A stretch of 12,887 bases of DNA from CAWDMN01 sp963803155. GTDB taxonomy: Bacteria; Acidobacteriota; Terriglobia; Versatilivoradales; Versatilivoraceae. Position 1 is the stretch's first letter; the number at the start of each line of letters is the position of its first letter. The translations under genes and the position numbers were made by a program. The notes under the pieces are model-generated. The model was given only the letters and a program-made list of their open reading frames with translations. It had not been told where the DNA came from and ran no database searches. Location: the NCBI GenBank assembly GCA_963803155.1, contig CAWDMN010000025.1, forward strand, positions 1 through 12,887, written 5' to 3'. Shown in pieces: positions 6,517-12,887 of this stretch.

Positions 6517-7342
6517 ATGACTCTTTTGGCAGCCATTGTTCTGGGCTTGGTCCAGGGCGTTACTGAATTCTTGCCGATTAGCAGTACCGCTCATTTGATT
6601 TTGATTCCATGGTTGTTTCATTGGCGGGATCCCGGACTGACATTTGATGTGGTGCTGCACGCGGGAACTCTGGTGGCTATTGTGGTTTTTTTCTGGAAAG
6701 ATTGGATGCAGATGTTATGGGGGCTGAAAGGATTGTTCTCGAAAAAGGACTCCCTCCAAAGCGTCCAGCAGCGGATGCTGTGGTTGGTGGTAGTGGGGAC
6801 GATTCCGGCTGCCCTTATTGGGATGCTGGCGGAAAAATCAGTGGAGAGTTGGCTGCGCAGTCCTTTCATCATTTCCGGCACTTTAATTGGCCTGGCTTTG
6901 ATTCTGGCTTGGGCTGAAAAAGTGTCTCGCAAGGAACGCTCTCTCGCCGATGCCACCTTTATCGACGGCGTGATCGTGGGGTGCGCTCAAGCTCTGGCCG
7001 TGATTCCTGGCGTTTCCCGGTCTGGTGTAACGATTACGGCCGGCCTTTTTCGTGGCTTGACCCGTGAGGCAGCGGCGCGTTTTTCATTTCTGCTCTCCGC
7101 CCCCATCATTGCCGGCGCGGGTTTGAAGAAAGCCTTGGAATTGCGGCATACAGGTATTGAAGCATCCCAACAGGCCCCGATGCTGTTGGGATTCCTGGCT
7201 TCCCTTGCCGCCCGGCTATCTGACGATCCGGTTTCTGCTGCGATTTCTGCGGACGCACAGCCTGAAGGTTTTCATCATTTACCGTATAGCCCTCGGGATG
7301 GCCATACTTTTCTTAATCTACTTTGCGGGATTTCAGCCTTGA
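6517..7342 (+). CDS. uppP: Undecaprenyl-diphosphatase UppP (BacA), apparent +1 frameshift near 7211
   Basis: This membrane phosphatase converts undecaprenyl diphosphate to the monophosphate, recycling the lipid carrier for peptidoglycan and other glycans; overexpression of the family gives bacitracin resistance. GLVQGVTEFLPISSTAHL (10-27) holds the E/Q-rich motif with E17, S22/S23 and H26. IPGVSRSGVTITAG (163-176) is the second signature with the catalytic Arg. Several hydrophobic helices fit the fold. From 6517 the frame gives family sequence to Ala232 (7212), then turns into an unrelated stretch. From 7214, one base on, the normal UppP ending is read: GYLTIRFLLRFLRTHSLKV and a last helix ending YFAGFQP at TGA 7340-7342. 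Removing one C from 7211-7213 gives a 274-residue protein of normal length. As read, the unshifted frame runs on without a stop into ftsK, giving a 1046-codon frame that I consider an artefact. AAGGGGG at 6506-6512 is the ribosome site. Confidence 0.85.
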
Positions 7343-9657
7343 GTTATCTTTCTCCTTCCAAACATCCGCGACTCAATGAAGCAGTAGGATTCCTCCTTTT
7401 TGCTTCGGCCCTGCTGCTGTTGGTCAGTCTGGTGTCTTATCACCCCATGGACCCGTCATTTGACGTGTCCAGAAATCCTTTGTCGACCGCTCCAGTCCAC
7501 AATTGGGCTGGCCGGTTTGGCGCCGGATTGGCCGACCTGTTGCTGATGGGATTGGGATTCCCGGCCTTTTTGCTTCCCATCGTTTTTGTCATTTTCGGCT
7601 GGAAGTGGTTTCGTTCCCGGGCATTGGTTAATCCGAGTATCAAAGTCGCCGGTTTTATCGTTTTAATGGGGACTTCCTGCGCCCTTTTGAGCCTCCTATT
7701 TCAGGATATTTTCAACTGGTTTAACTGGGCACTGAAAGCAGGCGGTCTGGTGGGTGAATTGGTGTCCGGCTGGTTTCTCTCGAAATTCAATTTTGTCGGA
7801 TCTTTGATTTTACTCAGTTCAATCTTTTTCATCTCCCTTTTTGTGGCGACCCGGTTTTCCTTCACTGCCCTTATGGCCTGGATCAGGGATCGGAGCCGTT
7901 TCCTGACGTGCTGGCGGGAAAAGTGGAACCATTGGCGGAAGGAAAGGACATATGCAATAGACCGCAAGGAGTTGGAGCGGAAACTGAAGAGGGAAGAGGA
8001 GGTGCCCAAAAAAGAGAAGCCGATGATTGCCCAGAAGCTGGTTGAGATCAAAAGTCAGGTGGAAAAACCGGCCTTGCCCGAGGCTCCCGTTTCTCCTCGA
8101 GAGCAGGATTTTGCGGCTCCGCCGGCGCCTCCCAAGATCAGCGAAAAAATTGCCCCCGTTGAATTGGCCCCCAAATTGGCAACCCGTGTGTTGGATTTCT
8201 CTCTTCCCAGCATCGAGTCTCTGCGTCCTCCTCTGGCCGTAGGCGAAGTAAACAAGGACGAATTGTTGCAGCGGGCGCAACTGCTTACGGAAAAATGCAA
8301 GGAATTCGGAGTATTGGGCCAGGTGATCCAGATCCATCCCGGCCCGGTGGTTACAACCTATGAATTCAAGCCCGAACCGGGGATGCGCTACAACAAAATA
8401 ACCAACCTGGTGGATGACCTATGCCTCGGCTTAAAGGCGGAATCGGTGCGGATTGACCGTCTGCCGGGCAAATCCACCGTCGGGATTGAGGTTCCCAATA
8501 CCCGCCGCGAGATGATTACGCTTCGGGAGATCATCAGTTCGGTCGAGTTCCAGCACTCCGCCTCCAAATTGTCACTAGCCCTGGGAAAGGACATCATTGG
8601 CAAGATCGTGATTTCCGATCTGGCCCGGATGCCTCACCTGTTGATTGCCGGACAGACAGGATCGGGGAAAAGCGTGGGAGTCAATTCCATGATTGTCTCC
8701 ATCCTGTATAAAGCCTCCCCCGAAGAGGTGAAATTCATCATGGTGGACCCCAAGCGCCTTGAATTGGGCTTGTACGAGGAGATTCCGCATCTGCTGACTC
8801 CCGTGGTCACTGAACCCAAACGGGCATCCAACGCCTTGAAATGGGCCGTCGCGGAAATGGAAAACCGATATAAGCAGTTGGCCGCCTTTGGAGTCCGCAA
8901 TATCGAGCAGTACAATGCGCTCATGCGCAAACCGCGCACGCTCGATCTGTTCCCAGAGGAGAATTCGGAAGAAAAGAAGCCGCTCCCCTTCATTGTGATT
9001 GTCATCGATGAGTTGGCGGATTTGATGATGGTGGCTCCCAAGGATGTGGAAGATTCCATCATGCGCCTGGCTCAAATGGCCCGCGCCGTGGGGATCCACT
9101 TGATTGTGGCCACACAGCGCCCCTCCGTGGATGTGATCACCGGGGTCATTAAAGCCAATTTCCCCTCGCGCATCTCCTTCCAGGTGGCGCAAAAAGTGGA
9201 TTCCCGCACTATTCTGGACCAGATTGGGGCGCATCTATTGTTGGGCAAGGGCGACATGCTGTTTCTTCCTCCAAGTTCCTCCAAGATGCAGCGGGTCCAT
9301 GCCCCCTACGTCAGTGAAGAGGAGATTGGCGAAATCGTCAACCACCTGAAATCTCAAGCCCGGCCCGTGTTTAATCAGACGGTGGTGGAAGAGACAAAAG
9401 GGGCGGATCAGTCGCAGGAGATGGACGCCGAAGTGGATGAAATTTACGATGAAGCCGTTCGCATTGTGATGGAAATGGGGAAAGCCTCGACCTCTACCTT
9501 GCAGCGCCGCCTGCGAATTGGCTATGGCCGGGCCGCCCGGCTGATCGACATCATGGAACGGGATGGCCTGGTGGGTCCGGCCGATGGCAGCAAGCCACGC
9601 GAAATCCTTAGGCGCCGCGATTATTTCCAGGAAATTGACGAGGAACGGCAGGAATAA
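7339..9657 (+). CDS. ftsK: DNA translocase FtsK/SpoIIIE
   Basis: FtsK is the septum-anchored hexameric motor that pumps chromosome DNA at division and directs dimer resolution. Start chosen: TTG at 7339, whose TTGA overlaps the uppP stop. It gives MSYLSPSKHPRLNEAVGFLL, a normal FtsK N-terminus, and 772 residues. Hydrophobic segments at ~16-34, ~65-90, ~97-116 and ~150-175 form the four-helix membrane anchor. A charged, Pro/Lys/Glu-rich linker covers ~185-290. The alpha/beta motor domain has Walker A GQTGSGKS (438-445, K444), Walker B VIVIDELADL (D557, E558) and ATQRPSVDVITG with SRISFQVAQKVDSRTIL. The gamma winged-helix domain (~695-770, DEAVRIVMEMGKASTSTLQRRLRIGYGRAARLI...) should read KOPS-type polarity sequences. 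The same frame is open upstream through uppP to 6517, so an automatic caller would report a fusion. I judge that this comes from the base insertion near 7211. Overlap with uppP implies translational coupling. Confidence 0.92.
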   Translation: MSYLSPSKHPRLNEAVGFLLFASALLLLVSLVSYHPMDPSFDVSRNPLSTAPVHNWAGRFGAGLADLLLMGLGFPAFLLPIVFVIFGWKWFRSRALVNPSIKVAGFIVLMGTSCALLSLLFQDIFNWFNWALKAGGLVGELVSGWFLSKFNFVGSLILLSSIFFISLFVATRFSFTALMAWIRDRSRFLTCWREKWNHWRKERTYAIDRKELERKLKREEEVPKKEKPMIAQKLVEIKSQVEKPALPEAPVSPREQDFAAPPAPPKISEKIAPVELAPKLATRVLDFSLPSIESLRPPLAVGEVNKDELLQRAQLLTEKCKEFGVLGQVIQIHPGPVVTTYEFKPEPGMRYNKITNLVDDLCLGLKAESVRIDRLPGKSTVGIEVPNTRREMITLREIISSVEFQHSASKLSLALGKDIIGKIVISDLARMPHLLIAGQTGSGKSVGVNSMIVSILYKASPEEVKFIMVDPKRLELGLYEEIPHLLTPVVTEPKRASNALKWAVAEMENRYKQLAAFGVRNIEQYNALMRKPRTLDLFPEENSEEKKPLPFIVIVIDELADLMMVAPKDVEDSIMRLAQMARAVGIHLIVATQRPSVDVITGVIKANFPSRISFQVAQKVDSRTILDQIGAHLLLGKGDMLFLPPSSSKMQRVHAPYVSEEEIGEIVNHLKSQARPVFNQTVVEETKGADQSQEMDAEVDEIYDEAVRIVMEMGKASTSTLQRRLRIGYGRAARLIDIMERDGLVGPADGSKPREILRRRDYFQEIDEERQE

Positions 9658-9861
9658 TCAAATCCGAATTTTGATTTAAGGATTTTTTGGCCACTCTGAA
9701 AAGCAGAACTCTGAGATTTGATCAACATCAAATAGCCGACTTTGCCCTTCCGTGATGCGGAAGAACTTCCCGATTGACGACGATGAAGGCATATGCCTTG
9801 GTCAAGACGAAGGGTGTGGAAAATTAATAAGTGACCCTTAGCCGCGATAATGCCTTTTGAT
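9658..9861. other. Convergent spacer with weak hairpins
   Basis: This is the 204-bp gap between ftsK (+) and moaDE (-). It holds an AT-rich stem ATTTGAT-CAAC-ATCAAAT (9716-9733), a second stem CTTCCG-TGATG-CGGAAG (9747-9763) and a perfect 14-nt palindrome AAGGCATATGCCTT (9786-9799). None is followed by a clear T run on either strand, so they are only possible terminators for the two converging genes. I see no gene here. Confidence 0.4.
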
Positions 9862-10557
9862 TTAAATCTGCTTTCCCTCCACCCAAACCGAGCCATCCTC
9901 AAAATGTTCTTTTTTCCAGATGGGGACAATGAGTTTCAAGGTGTCGATCGCGCAACGGCAAGCATCGAAGGCGGCCGCCCGATGCGGCGCGGCGACCACG
10001 ATGACCACACTCGCTTCTCCGATTTCGAGCCTTCCCAGACGATGCACCATCCCCACCTTGCCAATTTCCCAGCGCTCATGCAGCAATGAACCGATTTCGC
10101 GCAACTTGAGGAGCGCCATCGGTTCGTACCCTTCATATTCCAGGAACAATGTTCCGCGACCTTGACTCTGGTTGCGAACGATCCCTTCAAAAACCACGAT
10201 GGCGCCGTCCTCCGGCCGGACCAATTGTTGGGCCAATTCCTCAGCCCGAATTGGAGCGTGGACAATCGCGAAGATATCCCCCTGTCTGTCGGGGATATAG
10301 CCATCTTCCTGGGAAGGAGCGCCACCGCTGACTGGCGGGAAAATTGCCAGCTCATCTTCGTTTCGAACTTCAGACCCAGCCCGAGCATATTCCTGGTTGA
10401 TGGCAAAAAGGACGGGGGCCTTGAATTCCCTGAGCCGGGGAAATTTCTCGATGAGTTGATTCCAGACCATTTCAACCGTGGCAGTCTGATCCAGATCCCA
10501 ATCCAGGGAATCTGAACCTGCCAGTTCCCGGAGCGACGCGAAAAAAAGAATTTTCAT
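9862..10557 (-). CDS. Molybdopterin synthase, fused small (MoaD) and large (MoaE) subunits
   Basis: This single 231-residue protein carries both halves of molybdopterin synthase, which adds two sulfurs to precursor Z (cPMP) in molybdenum cofactor synthesis in the cytoplasm. Residues 1-79 are MoaD, ubiquitin-like: MKILFFASLRELAG at the start and FPPVSGG (73-79), ending in the Gly-Gly that is thiocarboxylated in the free protein. A short linker (APSQEDGYIPDRQ) leads to MoaE (~94-231): GAIVVFEGIVRNQSQG with R128, EYEGYEPMA, GRLEIGEASVVI, APHRAAAF (H192, R193) and LKLIVPIWKKE with the two active-site lysines (K208 and K215 by analogy with E. coli K119/K126). MoaD–MoaE fusions are known (M. tuberculosis MoaX) and there need cleavage after Gly-Gly. 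ATG at 10557 is preferred because MoaD starts directly there; an in-frame TTG at 10593 would add 12 unmatched residues and lies in a likely -35 box. No other moa gene is in the window. Confidence 0.93.
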   Translation of the reverse strand: MKILFFASLRELAGSDSLDWDLDQTATVEMVWNQLIEKFPRLREFKAPVLFAINQEYARAGSEVRNEDELAIFPPVSGGAPSQEDGYIPDRQGDIFAIVHAPIRAEELAQQLVRPEDGAIVVFEGIVRNQSQGRGTLFLEYEGYEPMALLKLREIGSLLHERWEIGKVGMVHRLGRLEIGEASVVIVVAAPHRAAAFDACRCAIDTLKLIVPIWKKEHFEDGSVWVEGKQI

Positions 10558-10563
10558 GCGGGC

Positions 10564-10593
10564 ATTTGAATGCATCTGGCCCGGAGATGTCAA
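10564..10593 (-). promoter_or_regulatory. Candidate promoter for moaDE, possibly leaderless
   Basis: On the minus strand a perfect TTGACA (complement of 10588-10593) is followed after 18 nt by TCAAAT (complement of 10564-10569, 4/6 to TATAAT). The expected transcript start, ~7 nt on, falls at about 10557, the A of the preferred ATG. No Shine-Dalgarno precedes that ATG, which fits a leaderless message. Confidence 0.35.
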
Positions 10594-10670
10594 GGTTTTC
10601 CAATTTCGCGTGTCACAACTTCCGGTTTGGAGCGGGAAATCGAGTCAACTCAATTCTTCCTACCCCAATC

Positions 10671-11350
10671 CGATCACTCGCTGGCGCTTTGTGCTTTTTG
10701 TCGTTGCCCAGTTGCATTGCCGAAGCTGGAAGCGCGAAGTGTCAACGAGCGTTCAGCCTGGTTCTGCCTGTTCTGCATGACCTCTGTAGAGCAACGCCGA
10801 TCACTCGCTATCGCTTCGTGCTGTTTGTCGTTGCCCGGTTGCTTTGCCGAGCTGGAAGCGTGAAGTGCCAACGAGCGTTCAGCCTGGTTCTGCCTGTTCT
10901 GCATGACCTCTGTAGAGCAGCGCCGATCACTCGCTGATGCTTCGTGCTATTTGTCGTTGCCCAGTTGCATTGCCGAAGCTGGAAGCGCGAAGTGTCAACG
11001 AGCGTTCAGCCTGGCTATGCTTGCTCTGCATGGCCTTCGTAGAGCAACGCCGATCACTCGCTGGCGCTTCGTGCTGTTTGTCGTTGCCCAGTTGCATTGC
11101 CGAAAGCTGGAAGCGCGAAGTGTCAACGAGCGTTCAGCCTGGCTATGCTTGCGCTGCATGGCCTTCGTAGAGCAACGCCGATCACTCGCTATCGCTTCGT
11201 GCTGTTTGTCGTTGCCCGGTTGCTTTGCCGAGCTGGAAGCGTGAAGTGCCAACGAGCGTTCAACCTGGTTCTGCCTGTTCTGCATGACCTCTGTAAAGCA
11301 ACGCCGATCACTCGCTATCGCTTCGTGCTTTTTGCCGTTGCCCAGTTGCT
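10671..11350. repeat. Tandem array of a ~127-bp unit, about 5.4 copies
   Basis: Units begin with CGATCACTCGCT at 10671, 10798, 10924, 11051, 11179 and 11305 (the last cut off at ~11350). Spacings are 127, 126, 127, 128 and 126 bp. Two head types (AGTTGCATTGCCGAAGC versus GGTTGCTTTGCCGAGC) and two tail types (TTCTGCATGACCTCTG versus CTGCATGGCCTTCG) are shuffled among units. Units 2 and 5 differ at only 3 of 126 positions. Because spacings are not multiples of three, a protein frame is not kept from unit to unit, although both strands lack stops for long stretches. In most units GCGCTTC or CGCTTC near the start can pair with GAAGCGC or GAAGCG ~45 nt later. The array lies downstream of the GT39-like gene and upstream of moaDE. 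No CRISPR-like short repeat/spacer pattern is seen. Confidence 0.9.
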
Positions 11351-11453
11351 ATGTCACATCCTGGGCCATCGAAGTTCGAATCCAGAGCATACACACTCGT
11401 TGGAAAGCACGAGTTTGCCCCACAGCATAGAATTCGTTGCTTGCCTCCACGGA
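11351..11453. other. Spacer between tandem array and GT39-like gene
   Basis: About 100 bp hold GTTCGAATCC (11374-11383), which resembles a tRNA T-loop but lacks a matching T-stem and acceptor. A stem CTCGT-TGGAAAGC-ACGAG (11396-11413) is also present; it has no T run after it on the minus strand, so it is a poor terminator candidate. No gene is supported. Confidence 0.35.
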
Positions 11454-12887
11454 TCAAGGCTGAATGGCAGGGGGATGAGGGATGAGCCGCACACGGTTCA
11501 ACATCAATGAGCCGGTGGACTGATAGCTATTGATGACCCGAAATTCGACTCTTCCTCCCGATTCTTGTCTCAACCAAGTGGAGAAGTCATTCCAAAAGAG
11601 CCGGGTGGAGAGGAGCGAAAAATCAGGCTGGGCCAGGATCTTCTGATATGTCTCCGATCGGAATTCCCGGTAGGCGGGAGTTTCCAGATCCCAGAACACA
11701 GGGAGGAGTGTGAAGTTCTGGACGGGATTGGGCAGGTAAAAACTTTCGAGAGGAGCGGAGAGATAGGCATGCAGGCGGGAATTGTCCCAAAAATCCAACC
11801 GGTTCGACTCTATGAATGGAGATTGGAAGAGAAACAAATGGGCTTGAAACGACTCTGCTTGCATTTTCGTTAAAGATTCGCGCCATTCGTTCCCTCCGGG
11901 AACACCTTGGGAAAAGAGTCTCCTTTGTTTATAGAAATACCAAGGGCCATCGCAGGCCGTCCAAAACGCCAGAAGAACCAGGAATAGGTGAGCGGGGAGT
12001 TGGTTCATGAAATGGCTGAAGAGAGGAATTGCCCTGGAAAACCCCCGCAATGGCTCATGGCAGGGCGCTTGTGTGACCGCCGTCACCGCCGAAAGCGCCG
12101 ACTGGGCTGGCGCAGGCGGACGGTTCGGCGAACCGTCCCTATCACTGGGCAGGTCCATCGCCTTCGGGAATGTGCCGGGCTGAGCATTTTCATGATCCTG
12201 TTGTGCCAGCCGTGCTGGCGAATAGGACGACTTGGAGGATCGGAAACGCCTGGCAATCCGACGCCAGGAATCCCGCCAGAAATTCATCTCCAGCACCCTG
12301 CAGGACAAGACGGGGAGCAGCAAAGAGGTAGGGACTGAGGCGATCATGAGATAGTTTTCGACAAAAAGATTCAAGTGGGCAGTCCAATAAAGAAATCCAT
12401 AAAGAATAGGCGGAATGAAAACCCAGAGCAGAATTAAACTTAGCGGGAATGGAGCCAGGCAGGAGGGAATCGGTAAAGTTTCCCGCTCATGAATGCCATG
12501 AATAAATCCCTTCTTGCGGAGGATAGGGATGATCAGAGCCAATAAGACGACAAGAATCAATGCCGGCCAGAGACTGCGTTCGACTGCTTCGAAATTTACG
12601 AATCTGAAATAGTCGTGCCATCCGGGATTATGACTCGACCAATTCAAGGCCTGCCGGCTTTGCAGAACTTTCCACATCTGTTCAGCCAGCGGGAGCAGCA
12701 ACAATCCGCAAAGAGATTGCAGCCCAATCCAGCGAGACCATGATGGGGCGGATTGATCGCCCCCACCTCGCCGCGAACTCCAAACCAGGATGAAATATAA
12801 ATTCAAAATCAGAAGCAAAGGGGCAAAGATATAATGAGAATAAAAAAGGAGCGTGGTGGCGAGAACAAATCCAGCCGCAGGCCAATT
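11454..12887 (-). CDS. GT39/PMT-like membrane glycosyltransferase, C-terminal part (5' end outside window)
   Basis: The frame is open from the right edge (12887) to TGA at 11454-11456, 477 codons, so the start lies outside; an internal TTG at 12818 is not a true start. The edge sequence FVLATTLLFYSHYIFAPLLLI resembles the YxHY segment of glycosyltransferase family 39 (ArnT/PMT-like) enzymes, which transfer sugars from polyprenyl-phosphate carriers on the outer face of the inner membrane. Further hydrophobic helices follow: ~LCGLLLLPLAEQM, ALILVVLLALIIPIL, LSLILLWVFIPPILYGFLY, NYLMIASVPTSLLLPVL and LPAHLFLVLLAFW. A soluble, Trp/Tyr-rich C-terminal tail of ~165 residues follows. Catalytic acidic residues would be in the missing N-terminus, so family placement is by pattern only. 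Oddity: between the last two helices is an unusually long Pro/Ala/Ser-rich loop (~12050-12225) that contains a dispersed DNA repeat also found between genes at 1472-1540. Confidence 0.7.
   Translation of the reverse strand, partial: NWPAAGFVLATTLLFYSHYIFAPLLLILNLYFILVWSSRRGGGDQSAPSWSRWIGLQSLCGLLLLPLAEQMWKVLQSRQALNWSSHNPGWHDYFRFVNFEAVERSLWPALILVVLLALIIPILRKKGFIHGIHERETLPIPSCLAPFPLSLILLWVFIPPILYGFLYWTAHLNLFVENYLMIASVPTSLLLPVLSCRVLEMNFWRDSWRRIARRFRSSKSSYSPARLAQQDHENAQPGTFPKAMDLPSDRDGSPNRPPAPAQSALSAVTAVTQAPCHEPLRGFSRAIPLFSHFMNQLPAHLFLVLLAFWTACDGPWYFYKQRRLFSQGVPGGNEWRESLTKMQAESFQAHLFLFQSPFIESNRLDFWDNSRLHAYLSAPLESFYLPNPVQNFTLLPVFWDLETPAYREFRSETYQKILAQPDFSLLSTRLFWNDFSTWLRQESGGRVEFRVINSYQSTGSLMLNRVRLIPHPPAIQP
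12118..12219 (-). repeat. Dispersed hairpin-bearing repeat, copy 3, inside the GT39-like reading frame
   Basis: On the minus strand, GCCAGCACGGCTGGC (complement of 12205-12219) is identical to 1472-1486. CAACAGGATCATGAAAATG follows, matching copy 1 at 16 of 19 positions. Further along lies a hairpin with 9-bp stem GGACGGTTC/GAACCGTCC (12118-12126 and 12130-12138). Copy 1 has a 9-bp-stem hairpin of other sequence in the same relative order, each preceded by GGGACG-like sequence. The copy is read in frame as the loop around SPARLAQQDHENAQPG. Confidence 0.55.

Noticed and set aside
8575..9234. 219-codon open frame on the minus strand
   Set aside because: It is antisense to the FtsK motor domain, and its His/Gly/Asp-rich translation is typical of a shadow frame.
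10558..10593. TTG at 10593 as the moaDE start
   Set aside because: The extra 12 residues have no counterpart in MoaD, and the TTG is part of a TTGACA box.
10671..11350. CRISPR array
   Set aside because: The whole 127-bp unit is repeated, with no short repeat and unique spacer alternation, and no cas gene is nearby.
11361..11390. tRNA-like GTTCGAATCC T-loop at the edge of the array
   Set aside because: The bases flanking the loop do not form a T-stem, and no anticodon arm or acceptor stem can be built upstream.
10566..11510. Three long plus-strand frames and several minus-strand frames over the tandem array
   Set aside because: The unit length varies between 126 and 128 bp, so each frame moves to another phase in the next unit. 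No domain or ribosome site is seen.
12816..12818. TTG at 12818 as the start of the GT39-like gene
   Set aside because: The same frame stays open to the window edge and encodes family-like membrane sequence (FYSHYIFAPLLLI) upstream.

Overview
This is a compact bacterial window of roughly even to slightly GC-rich composition. The gene set suggests an Acidobacteriota or similar soil-type genome, probably metagenome-derived. It combines a DPP IV-like S9 peptidase, a Tat-exported TIM-barrel sugar isomerase-like protein, the order RNase J–UppP–FtsK, a fused MoaD–MoaE and a GT39-type glycosyltransferase. The phylum call is an inference from gene style, not from a marker gene.

Layout. At 1-368 (+) lies the C-terminus of an S9 prolyl-oligopeptidase-family enzyme. 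It converges on a Tat-signal TIM-barrel gene (minus, starts 1368) whose last ~25 codons are in another frame (apparent indel near 485-500, natural end 407). Positions 1369-1828 are non-coding and hold two copies of a small dispersed repeat plus two strong hairpins. A minus-strand pair, clpS then an EVE-domain gene, runs from 2632 to 1829. A divergent intergenic region (2633-3016) separates it from a plus-strand block: an exported S41 processing protease (3017-4609), RNase J (best start 4831), uppP and ftsK, ending at 9657. A short convergent spacer follows, then a minus-strand molybdopterin synthase fusion (moaD-moaE, 9862-10557). Positions 10671-11350 hold a tandem array of a ~127-bp unit (5.4 copies). 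The window ends inside a minus-strand GT39-like membrane protein (11454 to beyond 12887).

Main points. (1) The uninterrupted 1046-codon frame 6517-9657 looks like a UppP–FtsK fusion. The true UppP C-terminus is present in the next frame (7214-7342), and a normal FtsK N-terminus begins at a TTG overlapping the uppP stop. The fusion is therefore best read as the product of a one-base insertion near 7211-7213. (2) The TIM-barrel gene has a similar C-terminal frame break. Two such events in 13 kb suggest assembly indels or decay. (3) A small hairpin-bearing repeat found between genes at 1472-1540 recurs, inverted, inside the glycosyltransferase frame at 12118-12219, where it appears to encode an extra hydrophilic loop. 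(4) The ~127-bp tandem array has units of 126, 127 and 128 bp, so it does not keep a reading frame, and it shows a mosaic of two sub-types.

How the genes relate: RNase J (RNA decay), UppP (undecaprenyl phosphate recycling for cell wall and glycan export), FtsK (chromosome segregation at division) and the S41 protease (envelope protein processing) form a housekeeping cell-envelope/division block. ClpS (N-degron delivery to ClpAP) is paired with an EVE-domain protein of unknown target. I saw no CRISPR array, rRNA, tRNA, transposase or phage gene. No clearly novel multi-gene system is visible; the most unusual material is the repeats and the two frame breaks.
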